From Trissonchulus latispiculum (lineage: Eukaryota; Nematoda; Enoplea; Enoplida; Ironidae), in NCBI GenBank assembly GCA_030248195.1, contig JASAND010004083.1, positions 1-64,000 of the forward strand: 64,000 nucleotides of DNA. The letters are read 5' to 3'. Shown here piece by piece: positions 54,526 through 64,000 of this stretch. The position numbers were made by a program, and so were the translations under genes. The notes beneath the pieces were generated by a model. It was not told the DNA's origin. It saw only the letters and a program-made list of their open reading frames with translations, and did not search any database. Within the stretch, counting starts at the first letter, position 1. The number at the start of each line of letters is the position of its first letter.

Positions 54526-55944
54526 CGATACATATTGAATATTGAATATTGACTGGAATTAACTAAAAATTGTCTAAAACTATCCAAAATTTCAAAATTT
54601 TCTGAATTAAAATCAACTATTAAAATATCGCAAAGCATTAAACTAGTCCACAGTTGAGTTGTTGGTACGCCTCACTCACTAATATGGTGACTCTGTTAGG
54701 ATTAGCTTCACCCTTTTTTTCCTGAAAGTAACTTTGAACTTTGAGATGACACTGAATAACTGTCTATGTAGTTTACCCGAGGAGATTGTGAAGGCTATGG
54801 TGGCACGTATTCCGGGAAGCATGGCCGCCCTTTGGGTTATCTCAAATAAACTCGTCAGATAGGTGCTTAAATTTTAAATTTCAGATTTGACACGATCCTC
54901 CACTTGTGGTGCAGTAAGAAACCGTATGTCTTGATCGACTTTTACCAGATGGAATATCGAACATTGAGTGCTTGCTTGCAAGATTTGAAAGCTTCATTAA
55001 ATTAAATAGTAAAATAAAGCTCTAAAGGCGACGTTCTATGTACATTTATATGCTACCAGATTTATACATTTACGTCAGTTATCAAAAATACAACCGACTG
55101 AAGCTCCATAGTTAAGGATGTTAGGTGTAATGTAAATTGGTTTTTTGTTGCGTCACCGTAGTCTTCCCCATTTTCAAATTGCATGCAATTAATAGCTAGT
55201 TACTCGTTAAGTACTGAAAAAAGCTACGTACTCAAAATTTAAACTCGATGTGCAGAACATGTGACAAAACTTTGTATGAATCCGTGACCATAAAATTTTT
55301 CATGGTGGACCACCGGGCCTCACTAAACTGTTATCTGTGGGCCATGTGACCCGCGTTAGGTCATGCATTGTTATATCCTCTGTTAAAATCTAAAACCTTG
55401 GCGCAGTAGTTATTGCAATAAAATTCGCATGCTGGCCTCTCAGTAAGGTTTTAAGTGAGACATAAGGGACCGAAATTTCCACAGATTTCACTGTTGTGAG
55501 CAATTTAGACAAACTTCTTGATGTAATAAAATTTTGTTTCACATAAAAAGTGATAATAAAATAAATAATCTAAACTATAATGTATTTCGAAAAAAGCGTG
55601 ATTTCAGTTTGAGCCGTCAAATGCAGACGGCATAGTTATTACCTGGAGGCCATGTGACCCATATTAGTTCACACCAGGTAGACCTTAGATTTGACTCAAA
55701 TTAATCCTTTTTACATGTAGATTTACAACCCTAGATTTGAGTGTCTATGTTATCAGGGAATCCGTCTGACCTCCTGAGTTTTCACCATGACATGGAATGA
55801 TTTCCCAAAATTTCGCAGACGGAAAAATTATTGGTTTTCCAACTCATTTCTGCATTTATTTAAAAAATGCTACAGTCTCATTAAATGCTTTTCAAAACAC
55901 CTAGAGCAAGCATATGTATATATGTCATAGTTATTCTTTTATGG
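54526..55944. other. Intergenic, nothing recognised
   Basis: No gene-like frame. Two short related phrases (GGCCATGTGACCC) occur near 55345 and 55650, suggesting an old duplication. Confidence 0.4.
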
Positions 55945-56118
55945 GTGGTGATGGAACATGGAAGCCAAAAGTTTAGCCTTCCCAGGCAAAATCAAAATTT
56001 TTACAGATTTTGGAATCTTCTGGAAAACCGGGTCACCGGGCCACCGGGTCAGGGCTCAACCGGGTCTCGGTCTCCGGTTCACCGGGTTAAGCCTAAGTGA
56101 CCCGGTTCCATCACTGCT
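55945..56118. mobile_element. Small hAT-like MITE with ACCGGGT iterations
   Basis: The left GTGATGGAACATGGAAGCC and right GGTTCCATCACTG are inverted; read inward from the right it starts CAGTGATGGAACCGGGTCAC. The right half repeats CCGGGT about eight times. Frames through it are artefacts. Confidence 0.6.
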
Positions 56119-56252
56119 CCACATATATATGTACAAACGGTTTTCGCAAAAATTGAGTTTCGGCCTACATGTTACGGTACCTTAATCTCTAATACCGGCA
56201 GTCAATGTGTTAAGATGTGGTACTCAAACCAACAACAGTACATCTAGCGGGC

Positions 56253-56378
56253 TTTTCGCGCGCGAGGTAAGAGAGTAGAGATAAAATTTTATTACTACTC
56301 AACAATGCAAGCGAGTCAAAATGAACTGTTTAATTCATTTAACCCTGTGCTTTTAACTCGCTGCGCGAAAAGGCCGTA
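56253..56378. mobile_element. About 126-bp MITE with GGGCTTTTCGCG ends
   Basis: GGGCTTTTCGCGCG and GCGCGAAAAGGCC are inverted ends, with AGTAGAGATAAAATT and GTTAAAAGCACAGGG-type inner blocks as in 29516-30277. Confidence 0.6.
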
Positions 56379-56969
56379 GGAATCAGGAGTAGCCAACATC
56401 CAATCAGAATGCTGAAAACACCTCTGAATTAAACATACATTACGGCAGTTTCAACTCTTCAGATGTACATAAGCGAAGGAGCTATAGCCAATCAGAATTG
56501 TTAGACTAAACAAGTAATAGTTAACTCTTCAATTTGATGAGGAGATAATAGTAATCTACAACTACCGGGGCAATATGAAAAGCCGCTGCCTGTTTGAAGC
56601 AAATAATCTAGAGAAATTGTAAACTTCTTAAATTGTAAATATTTGGGAACATTAAATTGGATTTAAAAATTTTTGTAGAACGTTTCTAATCATGTCGAAG
56701 GTACAGTACCCAATCTCAGTCCTAGTCGCCCTAAAAGGAAACAAAGTTTGTCAGACTAAGCTCTAAAATCAGGTTTTCATGCAAAATAAAGTTGTTTAGG
56801 CTCTGTGTCCAAGCATTAAATTGTTAAATGGCAAATTAAAAATTAAATTGTTAGCTCTGTGTTCAATTGTTTGCTTACTAACTCAGATATACTTATAATT
56901 CGTTTAACGCGAAGAAACACATTTCGGTGCCCTATTTCATATTTCGGCGTTATAGACTAATTAGTTATA
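56379..56969. other. Intergenic, nothing recognised
   Basis: No coding frame or repeat boundary identified. Confidence 0.4.
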
Positions 56970-57152
56970 TTATTTGTTATCAACATTGGTGAGAGGCAAC
57001 TGTTTGCTAAAACTCTTCAGGTTATCACTGTCCTTGATTAGTGACAATTTCGACAGAACCTGGGGCCGCAGATGTTTTTTAGTGGCTTCAATGGCGGTGA
57101 CTAGATAAATAGCTATTTTTGTTGCTACCTTTTCGTCGCACATTGACTGCAC
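56970..57152 (-). CDS. Possible small protein, 60 aa, unidentified
   Basis: An intact frame MQSMCDEKVATKIAIYLV, then a Lys/Leu-rich amphipathic stretch ending LPLTNVDNK. Composition is protein-like, and it begins about 630 bp upstream of, and divergent from, the gene at 57784, so a shared promoter is conceivable. It could also be a first exon, or chance. No family recognised. Confidence 0.3.
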   Translation of the reverse strand: MQSMCDEKVATKIAIYLVTAIEATKKHLRPQVLSKLSLIKDSDNLKSFSKQLPLTNVDNK

Positions 57153-57783
57153 AGCACGGCAAGAGAACTACGCTGCACTCACGAAGAAGCTGCAATAAAG
57201 CACACACGTAGCAAACACTCGAAGCCAGTTAAAACTGCTGAAACTACGAAAGCAAAGAGTACGGCACAGCCGTGTTTCGATTTCTACGTCACATTTCGCC
57301 AAGGCTTCAAAGGGGAGGGCCAGTGCAGCAAAAACGAATGAAACCTGCTAGCTAAATTTTCATTGAAATTGTAGTACCAGCTTTCAATAATAAATAACAA
57401 TTTTTGTTACCTTAATTCTGTTTTTTGATTATTTAATGTAAGTATGCAGTAGTTTTCAATTATTTATGAGACGCTCCCTCTATCTCGGTGCCTCTTAAGC
57501 CTAACCAATTATTTAACGTGTGTGCATATTATCTTGATCAAGTTTTCTAGGCGAGTCCTGCCGAAACGCGCCTCCTGCTTGCTAGTTAGTGTACTTTTGT
57601 TGTGCCTGCCGTCGTCTGCCGTTAAGGAGGCAATTTTGGAGTGATCTTACCGACACTCCATCTTCAGATAGATTACACTCTTTAATTTGCCTCTCCCTGC
57701 ACCTCACCATCCCCTACAGTACACCCTTTATTTATTGTATTAATTAGTCACTGCCTTTCATTTATCAACATCTGTTGTAAACC

Positions 57784-57831
57784 ATGTCTGAATTGCCGGT
57801 GGAAATAATCAAAGAGGAGGAGGAGGAAACG
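57784..57831 (+). CDS. Proline-rich protein, exon 1
   Basis: Sixteen codons ending in a Glu run; donor ACG|GTACTG. Confidence 0.55.
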
Positions 57832-60800
57832 GTACTGTATTGGTAGACAAGACAGATATAGTAAAATAAAATGTTTTAAAATAAATAAAATGAGAATATG
57901 ATTTGATCCGTGTAACGTGTAATGATAACGTTCAGTTTGCAACTAGGCAAAACTTAAGCGGTCAACGAATACAGTTACGAATTGGTAACTAATATCATTA
58001 CACAAAAGTTCGTGTTCTCATTTAAACAATATTTATTTTCGTATTTGTTTCACCCAGAGTTGGCAACCGGGTCCGGGTTGCCGCGGGTACCCAGAACTGG
58101 TCAGGACCCAGACGAGTCGAATCAGTGTCTAAAACTTGTTTGGATCTGGGGTTCACAACACAACGCTTGGTGTTGAAAGAAATATTCAGAAATAGAAATC
58201 GTTTCTGTGAGGCAACCCGAAAAACAAAGAAATTGAAAAATTAGAAAGATTCTATTTTATTCTTGGACGAAATCACCTCAAATCTTGTATAGGGCCCTAA
58301 GGAGTATCAATGGGCACGGTTTGAGCGAAATCACTGAGGATTGAATTTTTGATCCAAGTAGCAAGGTGGTGATCCCTTTGGAGACATGAACTTTGTTAAG
58401 AGTTTTTTTACATTAAAACGTAGCTTAATATTTCTCTGTTTAATGAATACAACTAAACAAATTTTGGGTTTCCATATTTTTTACTGCATTTTAGAATGAA
58501 TTTAATTTTCCAATTTCTTTATAGACTGAACTAAATCTTTTCTGTAGCCATCGGTTACATCACTCGATACCTTTATCATATAGCTGGGTACCCTTTTTAA
58601 TTATTGTAAAATCACTTTTCGTGAGAAATTACTTAAAATGTACGCGCAACCTGGATTTTGCCTACTTTTCTCAACTTTGCAAGCGACCACATTAGCTAGA
58701 AAGCAGCGATCGGTGCAACTAAAATAGAGTCCCTGGGTAATTTTTATGATAGCAGCCTAAGAGATAGCAATTCACCATGCCTTCGATAAATGGCCTGTGC
58801 GAGACCTTCAAATAGACAACTTCAGTTTCATTGTGCGGCTTGAGCAGCTTACGGTGTTGGTTCGGGTATTGGCAACAAATTTTGAAAGACTAATTTGCCT
58901 CAATTCCTGCAGTTCAACGATAATTTTTGTGACCATTCTAAAGCTTAGAATGTGCTTGTTACAACTAGGTAGGGTACAGCTGTCTCATTTCAACTCTTCA
59001 ACTTGAACATGCGATAACAAGAAAACTATTTTTCAACATGGATTTTGCAGTGTAGGAAAGCTAAAGGCAAAACTAAATTCAGGCTTCAGACGAAAAGCCT
59101 TTCCGAAGGCTATTTTTCTGGAATCGTTTATGATCAAGTAAGCTCAAGATTTTGGGAAAAATCTAAATTTTGTTTGATTATCGTCAAAGTTTCCAAGTTT
59201 GGACGCTTATTTCTCTCGAACGGAAAGACAAATCATGAAAAAATTGCCCTCCGCAGTTGTCTCAGAACTGGTGTGTAAAGCCGTTTTTCAATTGATTGCA
59301 TGAGGTGACAGAAATTCGTGTTCAAAACAATCCAGTTGCGATTTCAAAATTTCTCATTATCGTTGCTGTGCGTAAGCAGAAATGCTGCAGTGAGCTCTCC
59401 GCTGGTTGTAAGATGTTCTTTAGGACTACAAATATGGACCAGCGCTGTTGAAGCTGTCGAAATCTTGCAATATTTGATTTTTCGTTTTTTCAATAATATT
59501 TTTTATAAGATTTCAATAATATTTGATCTGATCATTTTTCTAAAACCCTCGACCACGAAAATCAGTTTTCGTTGTTATCTCTTAAACCGTAAGGAATCGA
59601 AGAAAGCTATCAAGAGCAAAGTTGTTGGTCTTGGTGAGAGAATTCGAATGACTATAATCCGAATAGGGTATCCACATGCAAGCTGGATTAAAGCTAGTTC
59701 CTCAAAACTCAAATTTTCACGCCGCGAATTTTCTAAAATATGTTCCAGGCTAAATAATGTAATAGCAGCGATTTTGAATGGATTTCAGCGACAACAGCGC
59801 TTTTAAAGCCCAAAAATAAAAGAACCCTCACCAGCATCTTAAGAAGTAATGGATTATTTGATGACTTAAATGATAACTTAAAGTTGGCCATATCTCACGA
59901 TATATCAGCGATCTTTCGATTGATACAGTAATATCTATGCTACTGCTGCCCAACTGTTGAAAATTGCCAAAAACTACTCTTAACGCAAATGGCAAATTTT
60001 TGAAACGGAATTGCGATGAGGGTGTTAGAACATTTAAAGAACTTATTTTGGAAAGTTTCATTAAATTTAATCACCATTTGAGCTGTCAACCTACGATACG
60101 TGCCCGAAAGAAATTATCACATTAAGCGCGCTCCTGAATCTAATCCTGAACACAGGATCCAACCCGGAGCCGGATGCTAAAAGCAATCTTGTTTCTAAAC
60201 AACTAATCCTGAACCCTGGATCCTCCCCTTGACCGAGTCCTAAATTACGAAGCCGACCAAAGATGGATCGGAGTTTTAGTCAGTATCAGAGATGACACGG
60301 TAGCCACTATTGCAGTCGCTTATGAAGTATACTTAGGCTATTACCCCATTTTGGATAACTATTTCCTACCACCAAACAAAAATTTTACTTTCTCAATAAA
60401 TTAACCTTTACTTTGTAATAAAAATAATAGCAGAATTTATTTTTCCAGGTGGAGCAGCCTCAGGCTGTTGAGATTCAAGCGGAACCGGTACCGGAACCGG
60501 AACCAGTCCAGGTCCAACCTGTTGAACCGCCGAAGCCAGCTCCTCCAAAGCAGTCGCCTCCGAAGCAGGCACCTGCCCCAGCCAAACCGCCTTTGGATCG
60601 TTCCGCTGTAAGCTGATGATAGTTTAGCTATGTAGGGTTGCATGTGTTTCGAATTGTGATGCACTATAATAGAAAAGGGTGCTTGATTGCTGCATGCCAA
60701 GTATAATAGTTAAGTCTCGCCAACTCTAAAGTTAAATACACATACCTAATGCACTGGTATTGTACATAGATACGTAGGGTAGGACGATTTTCGCTGAGGC

Positions 60801-62465
60801 AATTCTAGGTTACCTACTTAACAAAAAACTTGAGCCCAATTCTAAATTTATCCTGAATTAGAAGGTTAGTGTGAATTGAGATTTTGCAAACTCTACGATT
60901 ACTACTTACGATTACAACACTTGGAATCATGTGCACAAGAATGACTAATTTAGCCTTTTCATGTACTATTGGGTTCCAAAACAACGGAGTTTATTACTTC
61001 TTTATTTCCTGACCGTTTCTAAAACTGACCCATGACCAGCTGCTTCCCCCCGTAGCGAATAGAAAATGAATTAATTCAGAGGGCTGATCTCTTACATTCT
61101 TACTTCGAGAAAACGATTGGGCACGATAGCAGCTGATTTTATCAAAACTGTTTTTGCGTTGCAAATATTTCACCATGTCTCACAATGGTGCTTACACGAC
61201 ACGTAACTATAGGCCGCCACGCCCTGAATTCAAATTCTTTTTCTGTGCCTAGAAAAAATCCCTGCGTTCTTCAGCTTAACCGGAAGCAGGAAAATAGCCA
61301 GCCGAGTGACTGACTCACAAACGTCACGAGCTTAGGCTTTAAACAAATATATAAGTCGAAGCGGCACCGCAGGAGGAATCCAGTTCTCTCAAAAACAGAA
61401 CTTATCGCTAACGTAGTAGGTAGCCATTCTATCTTCAGGTAACAAAACAATTTCCTTGAGTCTTGGGATTTGTTCCAGTACCATGTGTTTATAATGAGAT
61501 GATAACAGTGGAATAACGACAAACAAACGACAACAATTATGATTTATCAGCTACTCAGCCCGAGTCTAATTTGCCAAACCTGCCGCACTGATGCAGCAGT
61601 TGTTCGCAATTTACAAGCCGAAAGAAAGCGCGACGCGATGACCATCAGCGAATTGCAAGGCGAAGAGAAATGCGGAACATTTATTGCACAACCGCAACGG
61701 GCAGGCTGGAAAACTTCTACCTAAACTAAAATAGAGCACTGCAGCTTTGTCCAGCCCCCAGCTTTTGGAGGACACGTCAGGCGCGCTTCTGAGTCAAAAT
61801 TTCAGCCGTTTATACCTCCGTCTCTTAAAAGTTTCACTTTTGCTGCAAACTTTCTTTCAAAATGCTTCATCTTTGAAATGCGTTCTGGCTATCTTGCTGT
61901 CTTTGCTGGAAAATTGGACGGACTTCTGCAGTAGTTTTTGAATGGCAAGTTTATATCACAAACGTTTGCTTTTTGACGGTCATTAATAACTCTTTCTCTT
62001 TGATTTCTTGAGTTTTCGAGGACTTGCAATGCAATGCTGCTTTGTTATCGGCAAAATTTCCATTTCTACGTATTCAGCTGGTCGAATCGCAGAGTGCAAT
62101 TTAAGTAGTGCTGTTGGTACTAGAGTTTCCGTTTACTTTTGGCAAAATTTCTCTATTTACTAATGACCTAAAAATTTTAATGATCTTAATGATCTTAATT
62201 AAGTTGAAAAGTCATAGCAATCTGTTTAGCCATTGTAATCTGCGTTGCCTTGACGGTGCTTTGTCTCTAATGTACAAATCTTGTTTGTCTCTAATGTACA
62301 AATCTTGTTTATCCCTAATGTCCTTGTCCTCCACGTTCGAATCTCTGTTTCCAGTTGGGAAATCTTAAAACATTTTTTCATAATTTTCTTTTTATTTTTG
62401 CTGATTTTTTTGATTTGAAGGTTACATGTCAATCAGAATCGGAATCCTCTTCACAAGCGGTCGCG
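57784..62465 (+). CDS. Proline/glutamate-rich protein, first three exons, 3'-partial
   Basis: Gene-level entry; exons 57784-57831, 60449-60607, 62421-62465, then out of the window. The ATG has good context (AAACCATGT). All three exons are multiples of three and all junctions are phase 0, so exons could be skipped without frame loss. Residues: MSELPVEIIKEEEEET, then EQPQAVEIQAEPVPEPEPV, PPKPAPPKQSPPKQAPAPA and KPPLDRSA, then VTCQSESESSSQAVA. This is a disordered acidic/proline-rich N-terminus; the folded part must lie further right. Other small phase-0 exons may have been missed in the introns. Function unknown. Confidence 0.6.
57832..60448. other. Intron of the proline-rich gene, no other gene supported
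   Basis: Contains a 162-codon plus-strand frame (59318-59806) rich in Ile/Phe/Lys without a recognisable domain, judged chance. A GGGTCCGGGTTGCCGCGGGT patch (58069-58090) resembles other GC-rich repeat ends. Confidence 0.4.
60449..60607 (+). CDS. Proline-rich protein, exon 2
   Basis: Acceptor TTATTTTTCCAG, donor TCCGCT|GTAAGC. Fifty-three codons of alternating Glu/Pro/Gln and Pro/Lys/Ala repeats. Confidence 0.65.
60608..62420. other. Intron of the proline-rich gene, nothing else recognised
   Basis: No family-like exon on either strand. A 23-bp tandem (TCTCTAATGTACAAATCTTG core, two full copies plus a partial) lies at about 62264-62325. Confidence 0.4.
62421..62465 (+). CDS. Proline-rich protein, exon 3
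   Basis: Acceptor TTTGATTTGAAG, donor GTCGCG|GTGAGC. Fifteen Ser/Glu-rich codons. Small and of low complexity, so less certain than exon 2. Confidence 0.45.
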
Positions 62466-63304
62466 GTGAGCTAAAACTGTCAATACATAACCTGCCAACC
62501 ACGCATATCAAGTTATATAAGATTTTTTTAAAATTGCACAATCTGCACAAACATTCTACATCTATACTATCGGCAGTGGATGCGTTCCCATAAAGGAATG
62601 CATGTTTCTTAGCAGCGCATCTCAACTTCTTTCTTCTACTAGCCGCTCTACTGCTCATATGTAAATAATATTAATATTAAGGGATCATTATCGAGCAAAT
62701 CCTCCTTAAGGTGCCTAAGGCACGATGTTGACTGTTCCAGTGGAAGTTCCAGTGGAAAGTCGAATGCCGACCGGGGAAGAAAATAGAAAACAAACAAAAC
62801 CAGTAAACAACGAAGTCTTGGAATCGGTGAAGACGGAATCGGTGTTTTCAGACAGATTGCATTCGTAGCATTTCGCACCGGGCACTAAATAGTATGATAA
62901 TAATAGTATCTTTTCCTTTTGTGCGCCGTAAACAGCTGGGATGCTTTCCCAACAGGATCATTTTAAAAGTCTATCACAAACGGTTAAAGTAGTCGAATAT
63001 CAGTCAAAGTTTTTCTTCCTACGATTAGGCGATAGTTAATCAATTTCGTCAGAAGCAACGAGACGGCACTGCAAATCAGCTAATTAATCAGGTCGAACCG
63101 CTTGGCTTGATTAGTTAATTACGTCGAACCGTTCATGGGAATTAATTAATTCCAGCAGTTATCGTGATTTTCCTTGCATCAGGGCACTCTTCTGCTCAAT
63201 TGGCAATGATGTAGGTGAAGAATAGTTCTTTTCATTGTCTCCATGCGATAGTTGCTTCACAAGATGTGTCCAGGTATGGCGGAGGCGGTCGATACGCAGA
63301 CATC

Positions 63305-63937
63305 GTCACCAAAATGCCAATTGTCAGTCAACTTTACTCCAGCACAAGTGCACATGCATACTGAATATTGTTTCGTTACAAGAGTTGACAAGCATTTATA
63401 TAGCTATTGGATCCATATCAGTCTATTGATAGAACTTTCGCAATTAGATCCAAGTGACTGATGAACCTTTGTCTCTGAAGTCACAGAAGTCACCATGGTA
63501 CGAAGAATCGGCATCGATCTCGAGTCTTTACCCTGGGAAGACGTCAAACTTTTTCGGTTCAAGAAATCTAAATGCTTGTCTCTGTGAAGATCTATCACTC
63601 ACTTCTCTCTCTTTTGTATCCAAACATGAGCTTTGCTTAGTTGTCATGGCGGACAAAAACTGGCGCAGGGGCAAACAGGAAATGACGAAAGATGCTTAAC
63701 TGAAATTTCTAACTGATCTAGTCCGGGATAATATACGGATTATTGCTAATCCAACGGGATTTTCCCACGTTGGTTCGTCACCCTCGTTGCCAAAAGTGGT
63801 GTAGTTTGTCAATCAGCCTCGACTTTACTCCAGCGCAAGCGCACATGTATACTGAATACTGAATCGTTACAAGATCTGACAAGCATTTATATAGCTATCG
63901 GATCATATCATTCTATTGATAAAACTTTCACATTTAG
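63305..63937. repeat. Direct duplication, two diverged copies 491 bp apart
   Basis: 63305-63447 and 63776-63937 share ACTTTACTCCAGC, GACAAGCATTTATATAGCTA and TCTATTGATA-AACTTTC in the same order. Frames over the first copy are probably spurious. Confidence 0.75.
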
Positions 63938-64000
63938 TCTGTAACCCTTAGTGTAAGTTACAATCGCACTACAACACAGGTATTTGCTTGATATGGCCTA

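Noticed and set aside
59318..59806. 162-codon plus-strand frame
   Set aside because: Composition follows the AT-rich DNA, no domain or start context, and it lies in an intron of the proline-rich gene.

Overview
This is a stretch of an invertebrate animal nuclear genome. It is AT-rich, its genes are split by GT-AG introns, the families are animal ones (ZIP zinc transporter, DEG/ENaC sodium channels, signal-peptide proteins with hydrophobic tails), and small non-autonomous transposons are very dense. I cannot name the species; an early-branching marine invertebrate is a guess from the repeat style and gene set, not a demonstrated point. All gene models were spliced by eye. They are trusted mainly because exon phases match at every junction and because the two DEG/ENaC paralogues align with each other. 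|| Layout. 1-3491: a giant near-perfect palindrome, preceded by a repeat whose inverted copy is at 4121-4411. 3575-17883 (+): the 3' part of a ZIP (SLC39-type) metal transporter in five exons; exons for its first membrane segments must lie left of the window. Its first intron here (3728-14084, 10.4 kb) holds a 145-bp minisatellite, several hairpin elements and, on the opposite strand, three intronless genes for related cysteine-rich secreted proteins (7398-13635). One of these is cut by a 701-bp transposon flanked by an 8-bp target duplication. 17884-26900: repeats, microsatellites and MITEs without a recognisable gene. 26913-29383 (-): a two-exon small secreted protein whose only intron carries a 1.78-kb element with 510-bp inverted repeats and remnants of a KRBA2-like integrase gene. 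31081-38334 (-): DEG/ENaC channel gene B, nine exons, 549 aa. 38779-40220: a palindrome-rich element, itself hit by a SINE-like insertion. 45641-51742 (-): DEG/ENaC channel gene A, five exons, 450 aa. 53251-54525: nested transposons with GGCCC arrays. 57784 onwards (+): the first three exons of a proline/glutamate-rich protein running out of the window. || How the parts relate. The two DEG/ENaC genes are a tandem pair in the same orientation. They share the HG gating motif, two membrane segments, the cysteine-rich thumb and the GGMLGLW pre-pore segment, and they keep two introns at equivalent places and phases. They differ in ectodomain length and exon number, and gene A has Gly-Arg-Ala where the Gly-x-Ser selectivity filter is expected. 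The cysteine-rich genes are a local tandem family nested antisense in the ZIP intron. Much of the rest is non-autonomous DNA transposons, many of which carry their own short motif repeated near the ends.
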